Below are positions 15,468 through 25,727 of a stretch of DNA of 64,000 nucleotides, piece after piece. The notes under the pieces are model-generated. The model saw only the letters and a list, made by a program, of their open reading frames with translations, ran no database searches and was not told where the DNA came from. The DNA is from an uncultured Croceitalea sp. (lineage in GTDB: Bacteria > Bacteroidota > Bacteroidia > Flavobacteriales > Flavobacteriaceae). The position numbers were made by a program, and so were the translations under genes. The stretch is from contig CANNDD010000005.1 of assembly GCA_947503285.1 (NCBI GenBank), forward strand, positions 248,001 to 312,000, read 5' to 3'. Position 1 is the stretch's first letter. Each line of letters begins with the position of its first letter.

Positions 15468-18400
15468 ATGATGGAGCAAGTAAGGCCATACATACCTAAA
15501 AACAAGATTCGCATCGTAACCGCAGCATCGCTTTTTGATGGCCATGATGCAGCAATAAATATCATGCGAAGAATTATACAATCAACTGGGGTTGAAGTAA
15601 TTCATTTAGGCCATGATAGAAGTGTTGCCGAGGTAGTGGATTGTGCCATACAAGAAGACGCCAATGCCATTGCCATGACCTCATATCAGGGAGGTCATAA
15701 TGAATACTTCAAATATATGTTTGATTTGCTCCAAGAAAGGAATGCAGGGCATATTAAGATTTTCGGTGGTGGCGGCGGTGTAATCCTTCCGAAGGAAATC
15801 AAAGCATTGATGGATTACGGTATCACTCGAATCTATTCGCCGGATGATGGCAGGGAAATGGGATTACAGGGCATGATCAATGATTTGGTCAAAACCTGCG
15901 ATAACCATGTTCCTAAACTTGAGATTGAACAAAATAGTACTATCGAAGGTTTACTGGCCACCAAAGATGTGAATACTATTGCGCGATTGATTTCATTAGC
16001 TGAAAATAGGCATGGGGAGTTCGAAAAGCACTTCTCGAAAATTACGCTAAATGAAAAAATTCCCGTTCTGGGTATTACCGGTACCGGTGGAGCCGGAAAG
16101 TCAAGTTTGGTCGATGAGTTGATCCGCAGGTTTTTACTGGATTTTGAGGATAAGGATATAGGTATCATTTCAGTTGACCCTTCAAAACGTAAAACTGGCG
16201 GAGCGCTTTTGGGGGATCGTATCAGAATGAATGCGATAAAGAACAACCGTGTTTATATGCGGTCTTTGGCCACCAGACAATCAAATTTAGCTTTGTCAAA
16301 ATATGTTAGTGAGGCGGTGCAAATATTGAAAGCGGCGCAATTTGATTTGATAATACTGGAGACTTCTGGTATTGGGCAATCAGATACTGAAATTCTCGAA
16401 TATAGCGATGTGTCCTTATACGTGATGACACCAGAGTTTGGGGCGGCAACGCAACTTGAGAAAATTGACATGCTTGATTTTGCCGATATCGTAGCCATTA
16501 ATAAGTTTGACAAACGTGGTGCTTTAGATGCCCTTAGGGATGTTAAAAAGCAGTATGTGCGCAATCATAACCTGTGGGACGTCGCTCAAGAAAGCCTTCC
16601 CATTTTTGGTACCATCGCCTCTCAGTTCAATGATCCCGGTATGAACCGCTTGTATAAAAAAGTGATGGATACCTTGTGTGACAAAGCAGGTGCAAGTTTG
16701 GTATCCCATCTTGCGATAGGCGATGAAAATTCTGAAAAGACTTTTGTGATACCTCCCGCACGTACAAGATACCTTTCTGAAATTTCGGAAACCAATAGGG
16801 CCTATGATGATAGTGTGGTCAAACAGACCCATATTGCCCAAAAACTTTACGGCATCTTTACTACAATTTGCTCGGTCATTAATAAAAACCATACAGCGAA
16901 TGATTACGGATATCTAAAGAGGTCCGGTTTGGATGAAGAACGCATTTTTAAAGATGGCGAGGCCTTGAACAAAGACCTACTTTCTTTGCTTATTAAGGAA
17001 TTTGACAAGGTCAAAATGGATTTGAACCCGCATAACTGGGAGATGATCTTCAACTGGAATAGCCTTGTAAAACGTTATAACGAACCAATCTATTCCTTTA
17101 AGGTAAGGGAAAAGGAAATTCAGATTGAAACACATAGTAAATCGCTTTCCCATTCTGATATTCCCAAAGTGGCTTTGCCGAAATTCAAAGCTTGGGGGGA
17201 TCTGTTGCAATGGATGCTGCAAGAAAATGTTCCAGGCGAATTTCCATACACCGCGGGTATCTATCCTTTTAAAAGAACGGGTGAGGATCCCACTAGGATG
17301 TTCGCGGGAGAAGGCGGGCCAGAACGTACCAATCGTAGATTCCATTATATAAGTCTTGGGATGCCGGCCAAACGCTTGTCTACTGCTTTTGACTCTGTTA
17401 CCTTATACGGTAACGACCCCGATTATCGCCCGGATATTTACGGTAAGATTGGAAATGCAGGGGTTTCCATTTGTTGTTTAGACGATGCAAAGAAACTATA
17501 CTCCGGGTTTGATTTGAGTGATCCCATGACCTCGGTGAGTATGACAATAAACGGTCCTGCACCGATGTTGCTCGCTTTTTTTATGAATGCCGCGATTGAT
17601 CAAAACTGCGAAAAATACATACTTGAAAATGGATTGCAAAAAGAGATAATCCAAAAAATTACGGCGTTATACAAAGACAAGGGGGTCGACAGGCCTCAAT
17701 ATGCTGGGGAGTTGCCAGAAGGAAATAACGGTCTGGGGCTGCTATTATTGGGGGTAGCGGGTGATGAGGTACTTCCATTAGAGGTCTATAATGATATTAA
17801 AAGAAAAACGCTACATCAAGTGAGGGGTACGGTACAGGCTGATATCCTAAAAGAAGACCAAGCCCAGAACACCTGCATTTTTTCTACGGAGTTTGCTTTA
17901 CGCCTTATGGGTGATGTGCAGGCCTATTTTATCGATCATAACATTCGTAACTTTTATTCGGTATCCATTTCTGGGTACCATATCGCTGAAGCTGGGGCCA
18001 ACCCAATATCCCAATTGGCCTTTACCCTATCCAATGGTTTTACGTATGTGGAGTATTACCTAAGCCGTGGGATGGATATTGACAAGTTCGGTCCTAATCT
18101 ATCGTTCTTCTTTTCAAATGGTATAGACCCCGAGTATGCGGTTATTGGCCGGGTTGCCAGACGAATCTGGGCCAAGGCAATGCGTGAAAAGTACGGGGCT
18201 GGCCCACGTGCCCAGATGTTAAAGTACCATATTCAAACCTCAGGTCGTAGTCTACATGCCCAAGAAATAGATTTTAATGATATTCGTACGACGTTGCAGG
18301 CCCTTTACGCAATTTATGATAATTGTAATTCGCTGCATACGAATGCCTATGATGAAGCCATTACAACACCAACGGAAGAGTCAGTGCGCCGGGCAATGGC

Positions 18401-18923
18401 CATTCAATTGATTATTAACAAAGAACTCGGACTGGCCAAAAATGAGAACCCACTTCAAGGTTCGTTCATTATTGAAGAACTTACCGATCTAGTTGAAGAG
18501 GCCGTGCTTTTAGAGTTTGACAGAATTACGGAACGTGGGGGAGTACTCGGTGCTATGGAGACCATGTACCAACGTTCAAAAATACAAGAAGAAAGTTTGC
18601 ATTATGAAACCTTAAAGCACACCGGCGAATTTCCTATTATCGGGGTGAACACTTTTTTAAGCTCAAAAGGGTCCCCCACCATTTTACCTGCTGAGGTTAT
18701 AAGGGCAACTAAAACGGAGAAGGAAAATCAAATCACTACGCTTAGAAATTTACAACAGGGCAATCAGGGCAAGTCCAAAAAACTTCTGGCCGAATTGCAA
18801 GAAACAGCAATCGCCAACCAAAATATCTTCGAAAAACTTATGGAAGTGGCCAAATATTGTTCATTGGGTGAGATTACCAATTCCCTATTTGCGGTTGGTG
18901 GCCAGTATCGACGAAATATGTAA
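15468..18923 (+). CDS. icmF: Fused isobutyryl-CoA mutase (IcmF)
   Basis: An 1151-residue adenosylcobalamin-dependent acyl-CoA mutase with its G-protein chaperone built in. Order: B12-binding domain (about 10-145; His of DGHDAA ligates cobalt), a MeaB-like GTPase (Walker [13 protein letters not shown] at 202-213, [16 protein letters not shown] following), and the TIM-barrel mutase (about 540-1151; [16 protein letters not shown]). This order is diagnostic of IcmF rather than separate methylmalonyl-CoA mutase subunits. IcmF interconverts isobutyryl- and butyryl-CoA. Residue 599 (TAGIYPFKR) is Tyr at a substrate-contact position I recall as Phe in characterised IcmFs, so substrate preference may differ. 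Confidence 0.95.
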   Translation: MMEQVRPYIPKNKIRIVTAASLFDGHDAAINIMRRIIQSTGVEVIHLGHDRSVAEVVDCAIQEDANAIAMTSYQGGHNEYFKYMFDLLQERNAGHIKIFGGGGGVILPKEIKALMDYGITRIYSPDDGREMGLQGMINDLVKTCDNHVPKLEIEQNSTIEGLLATKDVNTIARLISLAENRHGEFEKHFSKITLNEKIPVLGITGTGGAGKSSLVDELIRRFLLDFEDKDIGIISVDPSKRKTGGALLGDRIRMNAIKNNRVYMRSLATRQSNLALSKYVSEAVQILKAAQFDLIILETSGIGQSDTEILEYSDVSLYVMTPEFGAATQLEKIDMLDFADIVAINKFDKRGALDALRDVKKQYVRNHNLWDVAQESLPIFGTIASQFNDPGMNRLYKKVMDTLCDKAGASLVSHLAIGDENSEKTFVIPPARTRYLSEISETNRAYDDSVVKQTHIAQKLYGIFTTICSVINKNHTANDYGYLKRSGLDEERIFKDGEALNKDLLSLLIKEFDKVKMDLNPHNWEMIFNWNSLVKRYNEPIYSFKVREKEIQIETHSKSLSHSDIPKVALPKFKAWGDLLQWMLQENVPGEFPYTAGIYPFKRTGEDPTRMFAGEGGPERTNRRFHYISLGMPAKRLSTAFDSVTLYGNDPDYRPDIYGKIGNAGVSICCLDDAKKLYSGFDLSDPMTSVSMTINGPAPMLLAFFMNAAIDQNCEKYILENGLQKEIIQKITALYKDKGVDRPQYAGELPEGNNGLGLLLLGVAGDEVLPLEVYNDIKRKTLHQVRGTVQADILKEDQAQNTCIFSTEFALRLMGDVQAYFIDHNIRNFYSVSISGYHIAEAGANPISQLAFTLSNGFTYVEYYLSRGMDIDKFGPNLSFFFSNGIDPEYAVIGRVARRIWAKAMREKYGAGPRAQMLKYHIQTSGRSLHAQEIDFNDIRTTLQALYAIYDNCNSLHTNAYDEAITTPTEESVRRAMAIQLIINKELGLAKNENPLQGSFIIEELTDLVEEAVLLEFDRITERGGVLGAMETMYQRSKIQEESLHYETLKHTGEFPIIGVNTFLSSKGSPTILPAEVIRATKTEKENQITTLRNLQQGNQGKSKKLLAELQETAIANQNIFEKLMEVAKYCSLGEITNSLFAVGGQYRRNM

Positions 18924-18990
18924 TGATACTAATACTTTGATAAGGCTTAGGTAGATATAAAAGGTGGCCTAAAAAGCATACTTGCGGACA

Positions 18991-19392
18991 TCAATCATCA
19001 CTGATGGTAAGTGACTTTCTCCACTGTTTGAAAGATTTTCTGAACACCTTTATTTCCCTTCTGAGAAGGTTGATGTATTCTTTTTCCTTTACGCCATCTT
19101 TTTCTAAGCCATTGCAGTACGAAAGAATATTCCGTGTCATGACATTAACAAAAGTAAGATTCTTGTTCCGTAAGGTTTTAGATGAGGATTTCGCCGCTTG
19201 TTCGACGGTAACCGCGATCAATGAGGCATCCGTTAACAGCGCATATGCGATGTCATTTCGAAGTCCCAATTTCTGATTATAAGAAAAAAAATTGCCGTCA
19301 TATGAAAAGTAATTCGCAATAGCGTTACTAAGGTCTTTAAGGGCTAAAGACTTTTGATAAACCAATTGTGCACTTGTATTACTACTCCTCAT
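18991..19392 (-). CDS. Hypothetical helical protein
   Basis: 133 residues, predicted all-helical and basic, with no signal peptide. It has the general shape of a four-helix bundle (for example LVYQKSLALKDLSNAIA, then FVNVMTRNILSYCNGLE), but not the diagnostic motifs of the IVS family seen at 3756. No family recognised. It converges with the mutase gene and diverges from the Lrp gene at 19505, so it is likely transcribed alone. Confidence 0.68.
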   Translation of the reverse strand: MRSSNTSAQLVYQKSLALKDLSNAIANYFSYDGNFFSYNQKLGLRNDIAYALLTDASLIAVTVEQAAKSSSKTLRNKNLTFVNVMTRNILSYCNGLEKDGVKEKEYINLLRREIKVFRKSFKQWRKSLTISDD

Positions 19393-19504
19393 TTTTCTTT
19401 AAAATGTACCCTAAAGATACATCGTATAAGAATTATTTAACTTATTGATAACAAGTAAAAATCCTATATGTATTTATATTTAAAATATTTTATGAAGTTT
19501 TACT

Positions 19505-19948
19505 ATGGATATTAAAGTAGACGAGCTAAATAAGAAGATTTTAAAGTGTCTTCAAAAGAACGCAAGGGCTACTTTTGCCGAGATAGGGCGTGAAGTTGGC
19601 CTCACCTCACCCGCAGTAGCTGAACGGGTAAAAAAAATGGAAGACTTGGGGATAATCGATGGGTATAAGACCATCATCTCACATGTGCATTTGGGTCGTC
19701 AACTCAGGGCCGTAATTACTTTAAGGGCTTTTGCCGGTAAGCTAAAACCGTTTCTTGATGTGGTGAAGACCTTTGAAGAGGTGCTAAATTGTTATCGCAT
19801 CACCGGAAATGAAAATATAATCATGGAAGTGGTTCTTAAAGACCAGTTTCACCTTGAAAAGTTTATTGACAAATTGATTACATACGGTGAAACAAGAACG
19901 CATATTGTGTTGTCTGATGTAATTTCAAATGCTTTCACCATCAAGTGA
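19505..19948 (+). CDS. Lrp/AsnC family transcriptional regulator
   Basis: 147 residues: an N-terminal winged helix-turn-helix (about 5-60; ILKCLQKNARATFAEIGREVGLTS spans the recognition region) and a C-terminal RAM domain (about 68-142) that binds amino acids or related ligands and forms octamers. Family members regulate amino-acid metabolism. Its close neighbours do not reveal a target; acyl-CoA mutase is 580 bp upstream and branched-chain aminotransferase is 8 kb away. Confidence 0.93.
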   Translation: MDIKVDELNKKILKCLQKNARATFAEIGREVGLTSPAVAERVKKMEDLGIIDGYKTIISHVHLGRQLRAVITLRAFAGKLKPFLDVVKTFEEVLNCYRITGNENIIMEVVLKDQFHLEKFIDKLITYGETRTHIVLSDVISNAFTIK

Positions 19949-20002
19949 CCAAAATATTTATTTTGTGAAAGGTTTGGCTAGATTTTTGATATCTTCAGGA
20001 AT

Positions 20003-21421
20003 ATGAAAAAGAAATACCTGGTATTGTTTTTACTCGCAATGAGCATGCAATTCAGCCATTCACAAGAATTGCGATTGCAAAAAGGACAGCTTATTGACTC
20101 CATCATTAGTAATGACTCCTTGAAGGAGAGTTTTGCACTTTATTTGCCAAAAAAGTTCGACCTCAAACGAAAATGGCCTTTGATAGTTGTTTTTGAAATG
20201 GGTGGTAGGGCAAAACAGGCCTTAAGCGTTTTTAAGGATGCAGCTGAAAAGAAGGGCTTTATTTTAGCCGCTCCAAATTCAATTCACGACTCTATTTCCC
20301 TAGCTAAAAATATGGCGATCTCGCAACGTGCCATCGAAAAACTCATTACTCTTTTGCCGATTCATAAGGGCAGGACCTATACTGCCGGTTTTGAAAACGG
20401 TGGCCGGTTCGCAAACTTGGTTCCCGTGTTTATCAAAGAGATTGAAGGAACTGTTTCCGTCGGGGCCGCGGTAGCAAATCTAGAACTCTTGGCGCCAAAA
20501 AACCAATTTTATTTTATAGGTATCGTCGGTGTGAACGATTTCAATTATACTACCCTCTTAGAGGATAAAAAAGCGCTGAACAAGTTAAAATTCAAGAATA
20601 CCATTCTCGTATATGAGGGAGTTGGCAAATACCCTGCGAGTGGTTATTTGGAAGAAGCCCTAGACTTATTCAATTTAAGTGCAATGACCAAAGGGAATCT
20701 CGCCAAAGACTCAGTTTTGATCCAAAAGCTCTTTCAAGAAAAACTAAGTGATATAAGACTGCTGCAACAAGAGAAAAAACTTTTATTGGCGCACCACGCC
20801 ATGACCGAAACCCTCTCTGCATTTAGGACCTATGTAGATGTTGACTCATTGAGAACAGCGCAGCGTAACCTTAAAAAGGATAAATTATACCGCAGTTTAA
20901 AACGAAATGAAAGTGCTGCTTTTTTCAAGGAAAGTTTGAAAAGGGAAGATTTCAATTATTTTCTTCAAGAAGATGTTTTAACCTACAACTACAAAAACCT
21001 TGGTTGGTGGAATTATCAAATGACACAACTCAATGGTTTCATTTTTGGGGATAGTAAAGTAGAACAAGAGATGGGAACGCGTCTAAAAGCCTATCTCAAT
21101 GCATTAATAGAAGATAATATCGTCTTACTCAAACTTGAGGAGACCGTAGATGAGGCGGCATTGATTTTTTTATATATGTTGAAAACGATTACACAACCGG
21201 ATATTTATGATAATTATCTGGAAGTTATCTCAATAAGTGCCAAAAACGATGATTACGGAACGGCGCTCTTTTATCTGGAAGAAGTATTGAAAAAGGGTTT
21301 TAAGGATACGGAAAAGCTATATTCGATAGAACATACCACACTTTTTAGAATAACACCCGAGTTCAATGAAATAGTAGAAAAATACCTTAAAGGTGCGCGC
21401 TACGAAATCAAGGACGAATAA
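20003..21421 (+). CDS. Secreted esterase-like protein without catalytic serine
   Basis: 472 residues with a signal peptide ending at HSQ. The N-terminal half has the PHB-depolymerase/feruloyl-esterase type alpha/beta fold (FALYLPKKFDLKRKWPLIVVF, then AAEKKGFILAAPNS). At the expected nucleophile elbow it reads AGFENGG, with Glu131 where GxSxG would have Ser, so hydrolase activity is doubtful. The C-terminal half is helical (about 240-472), perhaps with TPR-like pairs. It is probably a binding or scaffold protein in the periplasm. The 3' end overlaps the convergent DJ-1 gene by 14 bp. Confidence 0.75.
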   Translation: MKKKYLVLFLLAMSMQFSHSQELRLQKGQLIDSIISNDSLKESFALYLPKKFDLKRKWPLIVVFEMGGRAKQALSVFKDAAEKKGFILAAPNSIHDSISLAKNMAISQRAIEKLITLLPIHKGRTYTAGFENGGRFANLVPVFIKEIEGTVSVGAAVANLELLAPKNQFYFIGIVGVNDFNYTTLLEDKKALNKLKFKNTILVYEGVGKYPASGYLEEALDLFNLSAMTKGNLAKDSVLIQKLFQEKLSDIRLLQQEKKLLLAHHAMTETLSAFRTYVDVDSLRTAQRNLKKDKLYRSLKRNESAAFFKESLKREDFNYFLQEDVLTYNYKNLGWWNYQMTQLNGFIFGDSKVEQEMGTRLKAYLNALIEDNIVLLKLEETVDEAALIFLYMLKTITQPDIYDNYLEVISISAKNDDYGTALFYLEEVLKKGFKDTEKLYSIEHTTLFRITPEFNEIVEKYLKGARYEIKDE

Positions 21422-22151
21422 AGTGCGGAATCGCTTCCAATTGCCAATCAATGACCAGTCCGCCAGCTAAGGATCTTGCAATTTGTTTGCCATACAAGTG
21501 TTCGCATAAATACAATGCCGCTTCAAAACTCTTTGCGCCTCCGGCAGAGGTAATGTACTTGCCATCATGCACAAAAAGCACGTCTTTTTTTACTTCCAAA
21601 TCAGGAAACATATTCTCGTAGGTTTTAATGTCACTGGGAAATGTCGTAGAAGCAACACTATCTAACAAACCAGCCTTGGCAAGCACAAATGCCCCATCGC
21701 AATGTGAGGTCATGAATAGGGCCCGTTGGTCTACTTTTTTAACGAAATCAAGCATAACCGTATCTTTCAAATCGGTATCTAAATGATGCTCGGCACTCGG
21801 TATCACAAGAATATCTATTTTCGGAAGCTGGTCTTTCGTATAATCAAAATCAGGTAAAATTCGAACCCCCTCGAAAGAGGTAATGGGATCAAGGGTGTTC
21901 GCAACCGTAAAGGTATTCATCGCTTTAATCCCTTTTCTAAACTGGGTGTGCTGAAAAATATCAAATGGGGCCGTAAATTCAGTGTTGTATACACCGTTCA
22001 TTATTAGAAAAGCGACATTATAGCGTCCAGGTTCGATTTTAGGCACTGTGCGTTGTTGCTTATCAATTTTATCCATGGGTTTTTTAGATGCCTCATGATT
22101 GCAAGAGGTCAATAAGATTACGGTAAATACAATAAGGTGAAATTGTTTCAT
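21408..22151 (-). CDS. DJ-1/PfpI family lipoprotein
   Basis: 247 residues. The signal peptide ends in a lipobox (LLTSCNH), so it is an envelope lipoprotein. The remainder is a DJ-1/PfpI glutamine-amidotransferase-like fold with the nucleophile Cys in MTSHCDGAF. The early VAFLIMNGVYNTEFTAPFD resembles the N-terminal part of AraC-linked GATase1 domains (GlxA-like), but no DNA-binding domain is present. Its substrate is unknown. It is divergent from the DUF1684 gene, with a 75-bp shared promoter region. Confidence 0.85.
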   Translation of the reverse strand: MKQFHLIVFTVILLTSCNHEASKKPMDKIDKQQRTVPKIEPGRYNVAFLIMNGVYNTEFTAPFDIFQHTQFRKGIKAMNTFTVANTLDPITSFEGVRILPDFDYTKDQLPKIDILVIPSAEHHLDTDLKDTVMLDFVKKVDQRALFMTSHCDGAFVLAKAGLLDSVASTTFPSDIKTYENMFPDLEVKKDVLFVHDGKYITSAGGAKSFEAALYLCEHLYGKQIARSLAGGLVIDWQLEAIPHFIRP

Positions 22152-22226
22152 TCAGACGGATAGGTTTGACATGCAAAGTACGACACGTGTTCAAAGAATA
22201 AAACAGTTTCGTTGTATTTTTGGCCC

Positions 22227-22862
22227 ATGCGACAGATTTTGTTTTTATTGGTTTTGGTATTGATTTCGTGTGAAGGTGGAAAAAAATACCATAATAAATC
22301 GGTTTTGAAACCCGCTTCAGAGGCAGTGCGGTCCATTATAGCATTTCAAAATAAGTTAAACGAAGAATATAAAGACCCTGAGACCTCACCCTTGCCCGAC
22401 AGGTATCGAAAGAATTTTGAGGGGTTGGATTTTTTTAAACCCAATGAGGCCTATATCGTCAAAGCACGATTTGAGCGCACTGCTGATGCAAAACCTTTTT
22501 TACTGCCGAATACCGGGGGTGACAACACTACGGAAGTTGTTTACGGTATTGCACATTTTGAATTGAACGGAAAACAGCATCGATTGGAAATCTACCAAAG
22601 TCCTGAATTGATCAAACAGGAAAAGTACCGTGATTATCTGTTTTTACCCTTTTTAGATGAAACCAATGGCGAAGAGACTTATGGCGGTGGTAGGTATATT
22701 GACTTGAGCATACCAAATTCAGATACCTTGATCATTGATTTCAACAAGGCCTATAATCCGTATTGTGTGTACAATAAAAAGTACTCCTGCCCCCTGGTTC
22801 CGAGGCAAAATTATTTGAATACCAAGGTTTTGGCAGGAGTACGGGATTTTATAAAAAAATAA
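22227..22862 (+). CDS. DUF1684 domain lipoprotein
   Basis: I start at the ATG at 22227 (211 residues), which gives a compact signal peptide MRQILFLLVLVLISC ending in a lipobox; the five codons upstream add nothing. The C-terminal half matches DUF1684: YGGGRYIDL, then IIDFNKAYNPYCVYN and CPLVPRQNYLN. The conserved acidic, aromatic and Cys residues of the family are present. Function is unknown, probably a periplasm-facing beta protein. Confidence 0.9.
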   Translation: MRQILFLLVLVLISCEGGKKYHNKSVLKPASEAVRSIIAFQNKLNEEYKDPETSPLPDRYRKNFEGLDFFKPNEAYIVKARFERTADAKPFLLPNTGGDNTTEVVYGIAHFELNGKQHRLEIYQSPELIKQEKYRDYLFLPFLDETNGEETYGGGRYIDLSIPNSDTLIIDFNKAYNPYCVYNKKYSCPLVPRQNYLNTKVLAGVRDFIKK

Positions 22863-22886
22863 TCCCTTGATATAATACCAAGGGAT
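22862..22886 (-). terminator. Terminator of the glnK-amtB-porin operon
   Basis: ATCCCTTG and CAAGGGAT form an 8-bp stem with a 9-base loop, 26 bp past the porin stop. On the minus strand it is followed by TTATTTTTTTA, a good T-tract, which lies inside the last codons of the convergent DUF1684 gene. Confidence 0.75.
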
Positions 22887-22911
22887 CAGTGCTATCGATT
22901 ATCAGGTGCTA

Positions 22912-23979
22912 TTAATTGAATGTGTAGATTGCCGCAACTAAGAAAGACGAAAGATTGTTGGTAGCGAGACCATCGCTATCTAAAAAAGGTTCATTGTCAT
23001 TTCCGAAGCTATCCAAACGGATTTCAGGTTTGATAATCAAATTATCTTTAGTGAAACTCCCAGTAAGGGTTAATCCGAGAACTGGGGTATCATCAAAATC
23101 ATCTTGGGTAAAAGCAAAATACTCTCCTCTCAAGCCAATGGAAAAACTTTCAGATGTAGCGTATTGAGGGTAAAGGGCAGCCCCATAGAATCCTGTCGTT
23201 GTGGTTCCCCCACCTTCAATTTCTGTATTGGAATTAGTATTGTAGGCAGCATTGATACCGAGAAAAAAGTCTTCCGTGACATCAAATCCCCCAGTATAGT
23301 CGATTTCGAACCCTAAACCACCATTACTACCACTATCGTAGTAAAGGTTAAGGTATTGACCATATGCACCCAACTGACCGCCTAATGCATACTCACCAGT
23401 GCCACTTATATCGTTGGTATCCCAAGGATTGGTTACAGCTAACATCAAACTTACATCATCTGATAATGCAAAATCAGCTTTAACTCCTAAATGGGAAAAA
23501 GGTCCGTTAGAGAACAAGTAAGAAACACTGTAATTAAAATTTGCGGCTGGGGCAATTACCTCATAACCTACCCAAGTATTGAAACGACCAATGGTAAGCG
23601 TTGTCTTGTCAGTAACGTTCCAGTAAGCGTATGCCTGATTGATAATACCATTTAAAACATCATTTTCAAAAGTGGCTTCAGTTCCTCTAGGTCCAAAAAC
23701 CAAGTCGACTACCAATCCGGTCGAACCAGTTTCGTAAGCACCTATTAAGTTAGCCATTCCCAAGGCAAAACCTGTTTGGTTCGCAAATGATGTTGGTGTC
23801 GCCGTCGTGGCTTCACCTGCATCATTAAAGGTGGTTCTGAAATAAGTATCAATGCTGCCGGATAAAGAAAATGGGCTTGTGGATTCTTCGGTTTCTTGCG
23901 CGACAATGGCGGTTGAAACCAATGCAAAACCTGCTAGGAAAATTTTTTTTACGAACTTTGTATTTATAATCGTTTTCAT
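22912..23979 (-). CDS. Outer-membrane porin of the ammonium-transport operon
   Basis: I choose the ATG at 23979 (355 residues); the open frame reaches 24072, but the upstream codons cover the intergenic hairpin. Residues 1-28 form a signal peptide ending in AIVAQ. The mature protein is a beta barrel of the OmpL-like bbp2 type (PF07642): alternating aromatic strands, acidic turns, and a terminal YTFN. It follows amtB on the same strand. The pairing of a porin with AmtB and P-II suggests that it lets ammonium or nitrogen compounds across the outer membrane (inference). Confidence 0.85.
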   Translation of the reverse strand: MKTIINTKFVKKIFLAGFALVSTAIVAQETEESTSPFSLSGSIDTYFRTTFNDAGEATTATPTSFANQTGFALGMANLIGAYETGSTGLVVDLVFGPRGTEATFENDVLNGIINQAYAYWNVTDKTTLTIGRFNTWVGYEVIAPAANFNYSVSYLFSNGPFSHLGVKADFALSDDVSLMLAVTNPWDTNDISGTGEYALGGQLGAYGQYLNLYYDSGSNGGLGFEIDYTGGFDVTEDFFLGINAAYNTNSNTEIEGGGTTTTGFYGAALYPQYATSESFSIGLRGEYFAFTQDDFDDTPVLGLTLTGSFTKDNLIIKPEIRLDSFGNDNEPFLDSDGLATNNLSSFLVAAIYTFN

Positions 23980-24057
23980 AAGAATAATAGTTATGGTCCC
24001 ATATATTATGGGGTTAATAATTGAATGATGAAATTCTGAATTGAAAGGGTTATTGTA

Positions 24058-24081
24058 CGGAGCGTTCTGCAAAACGCTCCG
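24058..24081. other. Strong stem-loop between amtB and porin gene
   Basis: CGGAGCGTT and AACGCTCCG make a 9-bp stem, 19 bp past the amtB stop. The T-run (seven Ts) lies on the plus-strand side, so the canonical terminator orientation would be antisense to the operon. On the minus strand it may serve as an mRNA-stabilising or differential-expression hairpin between the two genes. Confidence 0.65.
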
Positions 24082-24099
24082 TTTTTTTATGATATTTTA

Positions 24100-25338
24100 T
24101 TAATGTTGGTTCATTCTAAAATCTGCATAGGCGTCCATTCCATGCTCATGAATATCAAGGCCTTCGACTTCTTCCTTTTCAGAAACCCGGAGTCCTGAAG
24201 TTTTCTTGATCGCAATTAAAATGATGAATGCTGTTAGCGAACAGAATGTTGCCGCCGCACCTACGCCTGCCAATTGTATCAAGAATTGGTCAAAACTTGC
24301 CATGGCCCCGAAAATACCAACGGCCAGGGTACCCCAAATACCACAGATGAGGTGCACCGCTACCGCACCTACTGGATCGTCCAGCTTCAGTTTGTCTATC
24401 AGTGCTACACCGAATACAATGATGATGCCTGCGAGTAGCCCAATAATGACGGCTTCGTTGGGTGACATTTGATCTGCACCTGCCGTAATACCGACTAGAC
24501 CGCCCAAAATACCATTTAAGAACATGGTCAAATCGTAATTCTTATACATTACGGTTGAAGTAATGAATGCCGAAACACCACCGGCCGCTGCGGCAAGACA
24601 TGTGGTTACCAAGACCAATGAAGTAAGTTCAGGATCGGCTGAGAGTACTGAACCCCCATTAAAGCCAAACCAACCCAACCATAATATCAACACTCCGGCA
24701 GCTGCCAAAGGAAGGTTGTGGCCCGGTATCGCCTTCGGTTTTCCTTCTGAGTCGAATTTTCCTTTTCTGGCACCTAAAAGGTAAATGGCAATCAATGCCG
24801 CCCAGCCACCAACGGAGTGGACTAAAGTCGATCCGGCAAAATCGTAAAAGCCTAGGTTGTCCAACCATCCGCCGCCCCATTTCCAGGCACCTACGATAGG
24901 ATATACCAGGCCTACATAAAGCACGGTGAATATCATGAAACCACCCAGTTTTATGCGTTCTGCTACTGCACCGGATACAATGGTCGCTGCTGTGGCGGCG
25001 AACATGCCCTGAAACAAAAAGTCCGTCCACCAAGTATAACCTCCATCGGCATAATCAGGGGTCATGCCATTTTCAGGTGCCGCAATACCGAAACCCGCGA
25101 ATTTGAAAATGCCCAAGTCGCCATCTTCAAAACCTGGGTACATTAAATTGAATCCACCTATGTAATAGAGTAATAGTCCTACACATATGATGAACACGTT
25201 TTTAAATAAAATATTGACAGTGTTTTTCTGCCTTGTTAATCCTATTTCCAAAAAAGAAAATCCTAAATGCATAAAGAAGACCAGTGCGGTACACACCATC
25301 ATCCAAACGTTGTTTGCTGTAAATAATCCTGCTTCCAT
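24100..25338 (-). CDS. amtB: Ammonium transporter
   Basis: 412 residues with about eleven transmembrane helices, an Amt/Mep/Rh family channel in the inner membrane. The twin-His pore motif is represented by STLVHSVGGWAAL and GAVAVHLICGIWG. The cytoplasmic tail (SEKEEVEGLDIHEHG) is the region that P-II proteins contact in this family. It is the second gene of the glnK-amtB-porin unit, 27 bp after glnK, the usual linkage for nitrogen-limited ammonium uptake. Confidence 0.97.
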   Translation of the reverse strand: MEAGLFTANNVWMMVCTALVFFMHLGFSFLEIGLTRQKNTVNILFKNVFIICVGLLLYYIGGFNLMYPGFEDGDLGIFKFAGFGIAAPENGMTPDYADGGYTWWTDFLFQGMFAATAATIVSGAVAERIKLGGFMIFTVLYVGLVYPIVGAWKWGGGWLDNLGFYDFAGSTLVHSVGGWAALIAIYLLGARKGKFDSEGKPKAIPGHNLPLAAAGVLILWLGWFGFNGGSVLSADPELTSLVLVTTCLAAAAGGVSAFITSTVMYKNYDLTMFLNGILGGLVGITAGADQMSPNEAVIIGLLAGIIIVFGVALIDKLKLDDPVGAVAVHLICGIWGTLAVGIFGAMASFDQFLIQLAGVGAAATFCSLTAFIILIAIKKTSGLRVSEKEEVEGLDIHEHGMDAYADFRMNQH

Positions 25339-25365
25339 AAAAAAAATATTAATAGTTGGTTGGTT

Positions 25366-25704
25366 TTAGTTGATACCCGCGCTTCCGCTTTCCCCGGTTC
25401 GTATTCTATAAGCTTCTGAAACTTCAGAAACAAAAATCTTTCCATCACCTACATTACCTGTAGAAGCGGTTTTGATCAAAGTATCTACCGTGGGTTGTAA
25501 GAATTCATCAGAAACTACAATCACTAAATACCTTCTTTGTATATCCGTGGTACTATACGTTATGCCGCGATATACATGTCCTTGTTTTTCGTTGCCAACC
25601 CCAGTAACATCCCAGTAACTAAAGAAATTGACCTCAATCTCATGAAGTGCCTTTTTAACTTCATCAAATTTTGATTTTCGAATAATTGCCTCGATTTTTT
25701 TCAT
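25366..25704 (-). CDS. glnK: Nitrogen regulatory P-II protein
   Basis: 112 residues, a trimeric P-II signal protein that blocks AmtB when nitrogen is plentiful. The T-loop is GNEKQGHVYRGITYSTTD, retaining the YRG of the usual uridylylation-site Tyr, though the loop is otherwise divergent from proteobacterial sequences. The C-terminal VGDGKIFV and IRTGESG motifs bind nucleotide and 2-oxoglutarate. It leads the operon with amtB. A near-perfect -7 box lies 24-31 bp upstream of the start. Confidence 0.95.
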   Translation of the reverse strand: MKKIEAIIRKSKFDEVKKALHEIEVNFFSYWDVTGVGNEKQGHVYRGITYSTTDIQRRYLVIVVSDEFLQPTVDTLIKTASTGNVGDGKIFVSEVSEAYRIRTGESGSAGIN

Positions 25705-25727
25705 AATTGATTTTGTTAGTTCAGCGT

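Noticed and set aside
24058-24081. Terminator of amtB
   Set aside because: The T-run lies on the opposite side for minus-strand transcription; kept only as a stem-loop.
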